A DNA stretch of 6,351 nt, from positions 1 through 6,351 of the forward strand of contig RFLC01000134.1 of assembly GCA_003694055.1 (NCBI GenBank). Direction: 5' to 3'. The first letter of the stretch is position 1; every line of letters starts with the position of its first letter. The notes under the pieces were generated by a model that saw only the letters and a list, made by a program, of their open reading frames with translations, was not told the DNA's origin and ran no database searches. The translations under genes and the position numbers were made by a program. This DNA comes from Candidatus Pacearchaeota archaeon (GTDB taxonomy: Archaea; Nanobdellota; Nanobdellia; Pacearchaeales; GW2011-AR1). Positions 1-5,225 of the stretch are shown piece by piece.

Positions 1-1
1 A

Positions 2-259
2 GTGCTGTTTTTGGGTGCGTACTTTGTCTATTTGCGCTGGAAGAACAGCGTTGAAGAGAGGCTTATTCCTGTGCGCAGGAGAATCTTGAAAGCTTGGGAA
101 AAACTTGAGAGCAATGATGTTCAAGGCGCGCTGAACATTTACAGGATTCTTAAGAGAGAGTACAAAGAGCTTGGCAAGCGTGAGAAGTCGGCAGTCTATG
201 AGGATATGACAAAGCTTTACCGAGAATTGAGCGAGCTAACGCAAGGAGCTAAGTTGTGA
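2..259 (+). CDS. C-terminal end of a membrane-anchored protein with a TPR-like cytoplasmic tail (5' truncated)
   Basis: The reading frame is open at the left edge and ends in TGA at 257-259, so only the last 85 residues are visible and the GTG at position 2 need not be a start. The fragment begins with the end of a hydrophobic helix (residues 1-13, rich in V, L, F and Y). A basic stretch with an RRR triplet follows near residues 25-27, which by the positive-inside rule places the tail in the cytoplasm. The rest is predicted helical, with the periodic pattern A-W-E-K-L, then D-V-Q-G-A-L-x-x-Y, then Y-K-E-L and L-Y-R-E-L, resembling one TPR-like helical hairpin. From memory, similar tails end many surface-anchored proteins of DPANN archaea; this is recall, not a search. 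The missing N-terminal part is probably extracytoplasmic. The gene converges on the minus-strand operon, with 30 bases between the stop codons. Function unknown. Confidence 0.75.
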   Translation: MLFLGAYFVYLRWKNSVEERLIPVRRRILKAWEKLESNDVQGALNIYRILKREYKELGKREKSAVYEDMTKLYRELSELTQGAKL

Positions 260-278
260 TGCCTAACTTTCTTAACCC

Positions 279-290
279 TGCAAAAAGATT
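279..290 (-). terminator. possible short oligo-T terminator after the six-gene operon
   Basis: Directly after the TAA of the last operon gene, the minus strand carries a run of five T (plus-strand A at 282-286). Archaeal RNA polymerase can terminate at short U-tracts without a hairpin, and none is seen here. The 30-base gap between the convergent genes leaves little room for anything else. The tract is short, so this is a weak call. Confidence 0.25.
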
Positions 291-1969
291 TATTTGTCCT
301 CGCAAAAACCTGCGAACCCTCCGCTAGCATCTATCTCGACGCACGCGTGCAGCTTGCGGACAATTTTCTCATCTCCCCATGAAGTTTGAACGAACAAATC
401 TGGAACAGAAATCTCGAACTTCCCTTCGCCTTGGAACTGCCTCAACACAGGACTTGCGCAACTCTCTCCTTCCCGCACGCTGCTCTTCAAATTGCCAACC
501 AACTCCCAGCGACTCGCGCCTGGATGCAAGCAAACAAAAAACTCTCTTTCTTTCCCATCGAAATCAATATAGTTAACTGCTCTTGCTTTTGATGCTATCT
601 TCTTTTCTTCTTGCTTCATTGCCTTGTCTATTTCTCCAATCATCACCTGCTCGCCATGAAAAATCTGAACTGGCTCTGGCACATCGTCATGGTCTTCATA
701 TGGCAAACGATCTCTGTCGTCCACCGCCCGCGAGGGATTGAAAGCGAGTTTTGGCACATAAACTAGATAATTTGTTATAGCCAACTCTCCTTGCGAATCG
801 GCCTTTTTTTCTATCTCAATAAACACCTCAGTAGGCTTGCCGTCTTTTACTAATCGGTAAAGAGTTTTTCTGCTAGAACCTGAGAACTTCGCTAACTCAT
901 AACCTCCAACCTTTCCGCCTTGCTCTTCCAACGAGTTAAGTTTTAGGGCTTTTTTCTGAATATCGTCGAGAATTGCGAGCGCATCGTAAGGAATTTTCTC
1001 TTTTGTTAAGTCGTCAATGGCTAGCTTCAAACGTTCGCCATTTGCAAGCGCTTTTCTTAACTCCTCGCCATTACGCGAGTCGTGCAACTTTAACCATCCC
1101 TCTTGGTTTAGGATTTGTCTGGTTAGACTTGAGCTATCTGAAAAAGGCACATAGGGTATTTTCGCTGTGCGATATAGTTTACCATCCTCTGTTAGGAGAA
1201 AGGTTGAAGTGTAATACTCGTCCTTTCCGGCGCCTTTTTCAACATATTTTGCTCTGAACACCAGCACACCTTTGCCAGCAATAGAGGCAAACTTTTCTAA
1301 ACGCGGTTGGAAATAGCTAATGCTGGTTCCGTCTGGGAGATTGCTCGCCGCGTTCTGTATTTTTAGTTCTATTGGAAAAATCTTCTTGTACTCACTCGCT
1401 AACTCATTTCTAAGATTCGAGAAGATAAATTCTACCCCTAGAGCTTTAAACGTCTCCAGCTCCGCGCGTTGATTTGGCAAGGAAACCATCAAGACGTTGC
1501 GCCCTGCGTTGTAAACTATCCCGACATCAGGACCTGGCGGGGCTAAAATTCTGTCTTCCATTTCTGCCTGACTTATTGACAACCCCAAAGCAAATTCTTT
1601 ATTCCTAATCCTGCCAAATATATTCCCCACCTCTGGAAAAATTCTCTCCTGATTTTTTGAGAGCAAAGAGAGGCACCGAACAAGGTTGTCAGAAACAATC
1701 TTTCTTTGCGCACTCTCGCTCTTTCCTTGCGCGCTCTTTGAGTTGAGCCAGGCGCAAACAACAGAATCGCTCGCAATTGCAGCCAGTTTTTTCTCAGCAT
1801 ACTGCTCCCAAATGCTTACCGAAGAGATTAAGTTTGCCCACACCTCGGACTTGTCGCTAGTGTCTGCGCTAAAAGTCATCAAAACCCAGAGTGTGAAGGC
1901 TATCAAAGCTACTGCTCCCACTAGCGTGAGGAAGTGCGCTACTTGCGCCTTCTTGCCTTTCCTATTCAT
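290..1969 (-). CDS. large N-terminally anchored extracytoplasmic protein (559 aa), last gene of the operon
   Basis: I do not recognise a named family. The chosen start is the ATG at 1969, giving 559 residues, because GAGAGGT lies four bases upstream. The in-frame TTG at 1993 would add only eight residues and has no comparable site. The protein begins with a basic leader M-N-R-K-G-K-K-A, followed by Q-V and one hydrophobic helix at about residues 10-33. K-A-Q-V matches the archaeal class III prepilin cleavage pattern, with cleavage predicted after A8. Residues 34-559 are a long, mixed alpha/beta hydrophilic region, presumably outside the membrane, with no obvious repeats or enzyme motif. An acidic stretch at 417-430 is rich in Asp and Arg and could be a linker or metal-binding loop. 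Six cysteines (72, 99, 480, 504, 543, 556) cluster as two near the N-terminus and four near the C-terminus. The start overlaps the upstream gene by eight bases. Its size suggests an adhesin-like or major exposed subunit, but that is inference. Confidence 0.85.
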   Translation of the reverse strand: MNRKGKKAQVAHFLTLVGAVALIAFTLWVLMTFSADTSDKSEVWANLISSVSIWEQYAEKKLAAIASDSVVCAWLNSKSAQGKSESAQRKIVSDNLVRCLSLLSKNQERIFPEVGNIFGRIRNKEFALGLSISQAEMEDRILAPPGPDVGIVYNAGRNVLMVSLPNQRAELETFKALGVEFIFSNLRNELASEYKKIFPIELKIQNAASNLPDGTSISYFQPRLEKFASIAGKGVLVFRAKYVEKGAGKDEYYTSTFLLTEDGKLYRTAKIPYVPFSDSSSLTRQILNQEGWLKLHDSRNGEELRKALANGERLKLAIDDLTKEKIPYDALAILDDIQKKALKLNSLEEQGGKVGGYELAKFSGSSRKTLYRLVKDGKPTEVFIEIEKKADSQGELAITNYLVYVPKLAFNPSRAVDDRDRLPYEDHDDVPEPVQIFHGEQVMIGEIDKAMKQEEKKIASKARAVNYIDFDGKEREFFVCLHPGASRWELVGNLKSSVREGESCASPVLRQFQGEGKFEISVPDLFVQTSWGDEKIVRKLHACVEIDASGGFAGFCEDK

Positions 1970-2528
1970 TCTTACCTCTCGAAGGATTTTCAAAAATGGC
2001 TGAGCTAATGCATTGGACGGGCCAAAAATATCTTACCAAAACTTGGGAGTTGTCTGGCTTTGTGAAAATCAATCTCCAAGGCCTGTTTTCGCTAGGAGAG
2101 AATGAATCAGGGAGAACAAGAAAGTCTGTGTTACTAGGTCCTATCTCAAAGTTCTTAATTGTGTTTCCATCCATATCGCTTATTAAAAAAATTGCGCAGG
2201 CCCGTTCTTCTGAATTAAACACTTCTCTTGACTTTGAAGCTAGCTCTTCCAAATCAATCTTGCCGTTAAGATAATCAACTAAAATGTCAAGAAACAAGCT
2301 CTTCGTAACAACTCCGTCGCGCAAATAGTGCACTTCTTTCAATACGATATTCTCCTCAGGCCCAAGGTAAGGCACTGCTGGTTTTGGTTGCGCGCTTTCA
2401 GACAAGCTTTTCACGCCAATCAAGCCGTAAGCCAGCATATTGAAAACAAACATCATGAAAAATACGAGTATGAAAACAATTACCCAACTCATTTGCTTGC
2501 CTATCTGGGATTTTTTCGTCTTCATCAT
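1962..2528 (-). CDS. small N-terminally anchored protein (188 aa), operon gene 5
   Basis: Not a family I can name. The open frame extends upstream to a TTG at 2630, but the ATG at 2528 is preferred. It forms an ATGA overlap with the stop of the preceding gene, and it places the basic leader M-M-K-T-K-K-S-Q-I-G directly before the hydrophobic helix (about residues 13-37). A second ATG follows immediately at 2525 and could also be used. The N-terminus aligns with those of both flanking operon proteins (K-[KR]-[AS]-[QL]-[IV]-[GA]), resembling a class III prepilin leader, although Ser replaces the usual Gly/Ala at -1. After the helix comes a Pro-rich linker (about 48-57), then a mixed alpha/beta domain of about 130 residues with two cysteines (111 and 173) that could form one disulfide. 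Upstream there is only a weak purine stretch, GAGAGG, so translation is probably coupled to the preceding gene. Likely an exported subunit of the same complex as its neighbours. Confidence 0.82.
   Translation of the reverse strand: MMKTKKSQIGKQMSWVIVFILVFFMMFVFNMLAYGLIGVKSLSESAQPKPAVPYLGPEENIVLKEVHYLRDGVVTKSLFLDILVDYLNGKIDLEELASKSREVFNSEERACAIFLISDMDGNTIKNFEIGPSNTDFLVLPDSFSPSENRPWRLIFTKPDNSQVLVRYFWPVQCISSAIFENPSRGKNE
1974..1980 (-). promoter_or_regulatory. ribosome binding site deciding the start of the 559-aa gene
   Basis: The minus strand reads GAGAGGT, complementary to the anti-Shine-Dalgarno end of archaeal 16S rRNA, and is separated from the ATG at 1969 by four bases. It lies inside the end of the upstream gene and argues for ATG 1969 over the upstream TTG at 1993. 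Confidence 0.6.
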
Positions 2529-3049
2529 ACTTTTGCAGGCCTCTCTCTTGAGTTGTGGTTTGAGCTCACGCTTACAACGATAGTTTGGGTTGCGCCGTTG
2601 CGCTGCGCATCGAATTCTGTGGTGAAGCAAGATGGGTAGGAGTCAGCAGTTGACCTCTCTTTAAGCGCGCAGTCTGTTTCTGAGTATTTCCATCTAACAA
2701 GCTCCTCGCCATTTGAAATTATCACAAAGCCCAACCCCTCTTTGATATTCTTCGCATGAAAATTGCAATTCTTGCTCAGTAAATCTAAAAATGCATTTAC
2801 CTTCTCCTCGCTAGAAAGTTTTCCCGTTCGGGAGTTAATGAATTGCTCAAACTCCTCTAGAGTGCTGCTCTCGCTCAAACACTTTGCAATTTTCTCACTC
2901 ATTAATGTTGCTTCTGCCTCGCGAAATTCGTACCCTTTTCCAAACATCCCGATGATTGCAGCGACAATTCCTAGAGCAATTAAGAGCAAAAGGGCTAGGT
3001 AAAGCACTCCCATAAGCTGATTCCCAATTAACGCGCGTTTATTTTTCAT
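2525..3049 (-). CDS. small N-terminally anchored protein (174 aa), operon gene 4, pilin-like N-terminus
   Basis: I do not recognise the family. The ATG at 3049 is supported by AAGGTGAT 11 bases upstream, the best Shine-Dalgarno match in the operon. The N-terminus, M-K-N-K-R-A then L-I-G-N-Q, fits the archaeal class III signal pattern (R-A before L-I), with predicted cleavage after A6. One hydrophobic helix spans about residues 13-36. The segment after the helix (about 40-100) looks helical and charged, as in pilin-like proteins with a long N-terminal helix. A beta-rich C-terminal part follows, ending in a Ser/Asn-rich tail. Four cysteines (57, 95, 127, 141) all lie beyond the membrane helix and could form two disulfides. 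The gene overlaps the upstream one by 11 bases and the downstream one by four. It could be a pilin-like subunit or simply a signal-anchored envelope protein; the sequence does not separate these. Confidence 0.84.
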   Translation of the reverse strand: MKNKRALIGNQLMGVLYLALLLLIALGIVAAIIGMFGKGYEFREAEATLMSEKIAKCLSESSTLEEFEQFINSRTGKLSSEEKVNAFLDLLSKNCNFHAKNIKEGLGFVIISNGEELVRWKYSETDCALKERSTADSYPSCFTTEFDAQRNGATQTIVVSVSSNHNSRERPAKV

Positions 3050-3491
3050 TTACTTTTTCTATCACCTTAAACTTGAGCATATTTTTCGGAGCGGCAAGCT
3101 CAAGTTCCTCGTCAACCACGTCGAGTTTTACGAAATATGAGTAGCACTTTGCGCTGCCAGGCGAGAGCTTAACGCACACCTCGCTTTTTGCATTGTCAAA
3201 AACAAATATCTCGCTAAAACTCTTGACCTTGTTTTTTTGCGCTATCTCAGTTGCTTTATGCACGTCAAGTCTGAACTCATCACCCGGTTTTGCGAGGTTT
3301 ATCATTTTAGCAAGCTCTTTTGCATAAAAATCCTCCCAAAATGCCGCATTGTTCGCGCGGTTGCCGACGTAAAAAACCATAACTGCAATGAAAACTGCAA
3401 AGATTATGAGGAACACAACTTCATCGTTCAGACGCTCGCTAGCCCCTCGCTTTCCTCGCAAAAGCGCGCTATCGGTATATGACAACTTCAT
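3039..3491 (-). CDS. small N-terminally anchored protein (150 aa), operon gene 3
   Basis: No named family. A basic leader of about 24 residues, containing K-R-G-A-S, precedes one hydrophobic helix at about 25-42. R-G followed by A-S fits the class III signal pattern, but eight polar residues separate it from the hydrophobic core, so processing there is doubtful. After the helix comes a short helical region with F-Y-A-K-E-L-A-K and N-L-A-K-P-G-D-E-F, then a compact beta-rich domain with V-C-V-K-L-S, C-Y-S-Y-F and L-D-V. From memory, this order of motifs (YAK, then AKPG, then a V-x-V-K-L-S strand, then Y-S-Y-F) recurs in uncharacterised short proteins of DPANN archaea; I cannot verify this here. 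Two cysteines (106, 116) flank a turn and could form a disulfide hairpin. The ATG at 3491 overlaps the upstream gene by 23 bases and has GAAGG three bases ahead. A TTG at 3461 would remove the overlap but has no ribosome binding site. Confidence 0.8.
   Translation of the reverse strand: MKLSYTDSALLRGKRGASERLNDEVVFLIIFAVFIAVMVFYVGNRANNAAFWEDFYAKELAKMINLAKPGDEFRLDVHKATEIAQKNKVKSFSEIFVFDNAKSEVCVKLSPGSAKCYSYFVKLDVVDEELELAAPKNMLKFKVIEKVNEK
3061..3068 (-). promoter_or_regulatory. strong ribosome binding site of operon gene 4
   Basis: The minus strand reads AAGGTGAT, a close match to the archaeal consensus GGAGGTGATC, 11 bases before the ATG at 3049. It lies within the coding sequence of the upstream gene. 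It is notable because the other internal starts have weaker sites, so this gene may be made in greater amount. Confidence 0.65.
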
Positions 3492-4050
3492 TTTCCTTCG
3501 GCTTTTTTATCTTGAGCTTAAACAAAGTTTGGGGAATGTCAATTGCATTTAATTCAATCTTAAGCTCGTTTGATTGATAACCTCCGAGAGGCGTGCCTGC
3601 ATAAGGTAGCGGTATTTGAATTACTTTTTTTGAATTTATGCTTATTTTTGTATCTGACTGCTTGCACACTCCCTCCTGACAGAGCTTCTCAATTTCCTCT
3701 GGCGAGGTTAGCGAGAGTCCGCCGCATATGCACAGGCAGTTGTTGAAAAAACATTTCTCTGGGGCTTTTGCCTGGTCTTTATTGAACGCGACCAACAACA
3801 GCTCAGTGTCGTGCTTGAATCCTTGCAATGTTACCTCTGTTTCTTCTCCGACTTCAACGCTCTTTGCTTTTGTTAGTATCTTGTCAAGGAGGGTTTCGGC
3901 GGAGCGCGACTCTCTCGCCTCACCGACTAAATTATAAACCTTAAATATTCCAGCGACTATCAAGATAATTCCGACTATGAAAATTATCAAGCTAAGCACA
4001 TTATCCAAAGTTATGGTTGAAGCTTTTTTGTTTTGTTTTGCGCGTGTCAT
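3469..4050 (-). CDS. N-terminally anchored Cys-rich protein with C-x4-C-x-C-x-C cluster (193 aa), operon gene 2
   Basis: No family name can be assigned. A basic leader of 17 residues (including K-K-A-S-T) precedes one hydrophobic helix at about 18-40. It is only a near match to a class III signal peptide, because Ser follows the Ala. A charged helical segment (about 43-65) follows, then a beta-rich domain. The most distinctive element is the cysteine cluster: C100, C105, C107 and C109 in the order C-x4-C-x-C-x-C, followed by C124-x4-C129. Six closely spaced cysteines suggest a small disulfide knot or a metal site; outside the membrane, disulfides are more likely. I recall similar C-L-C-x-C segments in other DPANN hypothetical proteins, which is unverified. 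The C-terminal part (about 135-193) alternates hydrophobic and polar residues, suggesting beta strands. The start is fixed by an ATGA overlap with the stop of the upstream gene. No clear Shine-Dalgarno site is seen, consistent with coupled translation. Confidence 0.84.
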   Translation of the reverse strand: MTRAKQNKKASTITLDNVLSLIIFIVGIILIVAGIFKVYNLVGEARESRSAETLLDKILTKAKSVEVGEETEVTLQGFKHDTELLLVAFNKDQAKAPEKCFFNNCLCICGGLSLTSPEEIEKLCQEGVCKQSDTKISINSKKVIQIPLPYAGTPLGGYQSNELKIELNAIDIPQTLFKLKIKKPKENEVVIYR

Positions 4051-5018
4051 GGTTGCGACTCAATTAATGCGCATGTCTTCGCGAAATTCTCAACATCGTT
4101 ATAGTTAAATGGAATTACAGCAGAACAACCTAGTTTTGCCTTGTCTTCTTTTACAAACTCTTTGCAAGCTGCTGCGGCTGCTGCGCGGGTTTGAAATGCT
4201 TGGAATGCGGACGCGCCTCCAAACGCAACTCCTGTTATAATCCCCGCGGCAATTCCCTTGAGCGGGCCTAGGACAAAAACCAAGCCGGTGGATGCAAGAC
4301 CTGCGCCTGTGCCAGCGACATTTGTGAAAGCTTTTAGAGGGTCATCCTTCTCACTCTCTGCCAAAATCTGCATAAATGCAATTCCAATCTCTTTTGTGCT
4401 TTTTACATTTTTGTCGTCAGATAGCTTATCCCTAAATCCCCGCGCGTAAGAGCGAACTTGCCCGTTAGTTAGCGCCTCAAGATAGGTTTGGTCAGTGCCC
4501 TCGACCACTCTTGTTTCAAGGTATGAGTTAACATTTACCGAGCTCATCAAGTCCTTGTTGTTTGCAACATCATCTGCCACAGCTATCCGGTAACAAATTA
4601 CGCAAGTTGGTTTGCCTGCTTCAAATGTTCCTCGCGGAAAGATGCTTAACTCTCCCTTGCCCATCATGTTCCAGCATCGGTACATCGCATCTGCAATTGT
4701 CTTCTCTATTTTCTCTTTTGATTCTTCTTTCTTATCCAAATCTACCTTGACTTTGGAGTACTTCTCGCCGGCAAACTGCGCGCACTCTTTCCCAGCAGTT
4801 ATGCATATCTTTTGCGTTTCGCACTCGAGAGGCACGAGGTCGCTCGAAGCGCCAACTCTCGCAGTGCTAGCGCGCAACAAAACAGATGCCTTGCAAACAT
4901 CCTCAGGGGTTTGATTGTTCACACCTATGCGATAGAGAAAGAGCAAAACAACCAAAAATCCAGCGATGGCAATTATGAAAATAATTACATACCTCTCAAT
5001 CACTCCCTTTTTTTTCAT
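4047..5018 (-). CDS. first operon gene: anchored protein (323 aa) with ten cysteines and a Gly/Ala-rich hydrophobic hairpin
   Basis: Not a named family. The leader M-K-K-K-G-V-I-E-R is followed by a hydrophobic helix at about 11-30. K-G before V-I, with E at +3, is the best class III prepilin-type signal in the operon. The domain after it carries cysteines at 42, 66, 72, 79, 115, 139 and 142, with the motifs C-E-T-Q-K-I-C-I, C-W-N-M-M-G-K-G and C-V-I-C. Residues about 235-272 form a Gly/Ala-rich hydrophobic stretch, long enough for two short membrane-crossing helices or a membrane-inserting hairpin. A hairpin would leave the last three cysteines (285, 298, 316) on the same outer side as the first seven. 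The end contains L-G-C-S-A-V and C-A-L-I-E. I recall this set of cysteine motifs from widespread DPANN hypothetical proteins (unverified). Codons 2-4 hold a run of eight A. The ATG lies about 26 bases from a TATA-like box and has no Shine-Dalgarno site, suggesting a leaderless transcript. Confidence 0.86.
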   Translation of the reverse strand: MKKKGVIERYVIIFIIAIAGFLVVLLFLYRIGVNNQTPEDVCKASVLLRASTARVGASSDLVPLECETQKICITAGKECAQFAGEKYSKVKVDLDKKEESKEKIEKTIADAMYRCWNMMGKGELSIFPRGTFEAGKPTCVICYRIAVADDVANNKDLMSSVNVNSYLETRVVEGTDQTYLEALTNGQVRSYARGFRDKLSDDKNVKSTKEIGIAFMQILAESEKDDPLKAFTNVAGTGAGLASTGLVFVLGPLKGIAAGIITGVAFGGASAFQAFQTRAAAAAACKEFVKEDKAKLGCSAVIPFNYNDVENFAKTCALIESQP

Positions 5019-5038
5019 GTTCTTAAAAAACTTTACTT

Positions 5039-5048
5039 GTTTTTAATC
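5039..5048 (-). promoter_or_regulatory. candidate TATA box for the six-gene operon
   Basis: The minus strand reads GATTAAAAAC, centred about 26 bases before the ATG at 5018, with purine/A-rich bases upstream that could serve as the BRE. This spacing would put the transcript start at or next to the ATG, giving a leaderless mRNA, in line with the absence of a ribosome binding site. The box is a moderate match to the archaeal consensus. Confidence 0.45.
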
Positions 5049-5050
5049 TT

Positions 5051-5064
5051 TGTGAATTCTCACA
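5051..5064. promoter_or_regulatory. inverted repeat TGTGA-N4-TCACA, possible operator
   Basis: A perfect five-base inverted repeat with a four-base spacer lies directly upstream of the candidate TATA/BRE of the minus-strand operon. This is the size and position expected for a dimeric helix-turn-helix regulator; upstream of the BRE, such sites in archaea can act in activation or repression. A repeat this short can arise by chance in a region of this length, so the call rests mainly on position. Confidence 0.3.
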
Positions 5065-5196
5065 GGCACCAAATTATTGTTTGACACTCCATCATTTATC
5101 CTTCAAGTTAAATACACGGGTTAGTCTTTATGGAGTGCTTTGCAAATTGTATAAACTGCGAGTGGATTACGCGACGTCTGCGGAAGATGCGATTAA

Positions 5197-5206
5197 TTTT
5201 TATACT
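5197..5206 (+). promoter_or_regulatory. candidate TATA box of rfcL
   Basis: The plus strand reads TTTTTATACT, centred about 24 bases before the ATG at 5226. This spacing predicts transcription starting at or very near that ATG, i.e. a leaderless mRNA. It agrees with the lack of a Shine-Dalgarno site and supports 5226 rather than the in-frame ATGs at 5187 and 5130. Confidence 0.55.
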
Positions 5207-5225
5207 GGAAATTTTTAGAATTTCG

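Noticed and set aside
1970..1993. Upstream TTG start for the last operon gene (would give 567 aa)
   Set aside because: The ATG at 1969 has GAGAGGT at proper spacing and gives a leader ending in K-K-A-Q-V. The TTG has no comparable ribosome binding site.
1686..2003. Plus-strand open frames opposite the operon, here and at 379-592, 973-1257, 2328-2639, 4258-4449 and 4612-4914
   Set aside because: They are antisense shadows of well-supported minus-strand genes. Their translations lack coherent domains and they have no independent promoter or coding signs.
2529..2630. Upstream TTG start for operon gene 5 (would give 222 aa)
   Set aside because: It would put 34 extra polar, basic residues before the membrane helix and overlap the previous gene by over 100 bases. 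The ATG at 2528 gives a neat ATGA overlap and a leader like those of its neighbours.
5065..5190. Possible structured RNA or tRNA in the intergenic region
   Set aside because: I found no cloverleaf, no terminal CCA-type stem, no C/D box pair and no long hairpin. Nothing supports an RNA gene by eye.
5135..5218. Short plus-strand frame from GTG, about 27 codons, ahead of rfcL
   Set aside because: It has no ribosome binding site, no recognisable product, and it overlaps the candidate rfcL TATA box.
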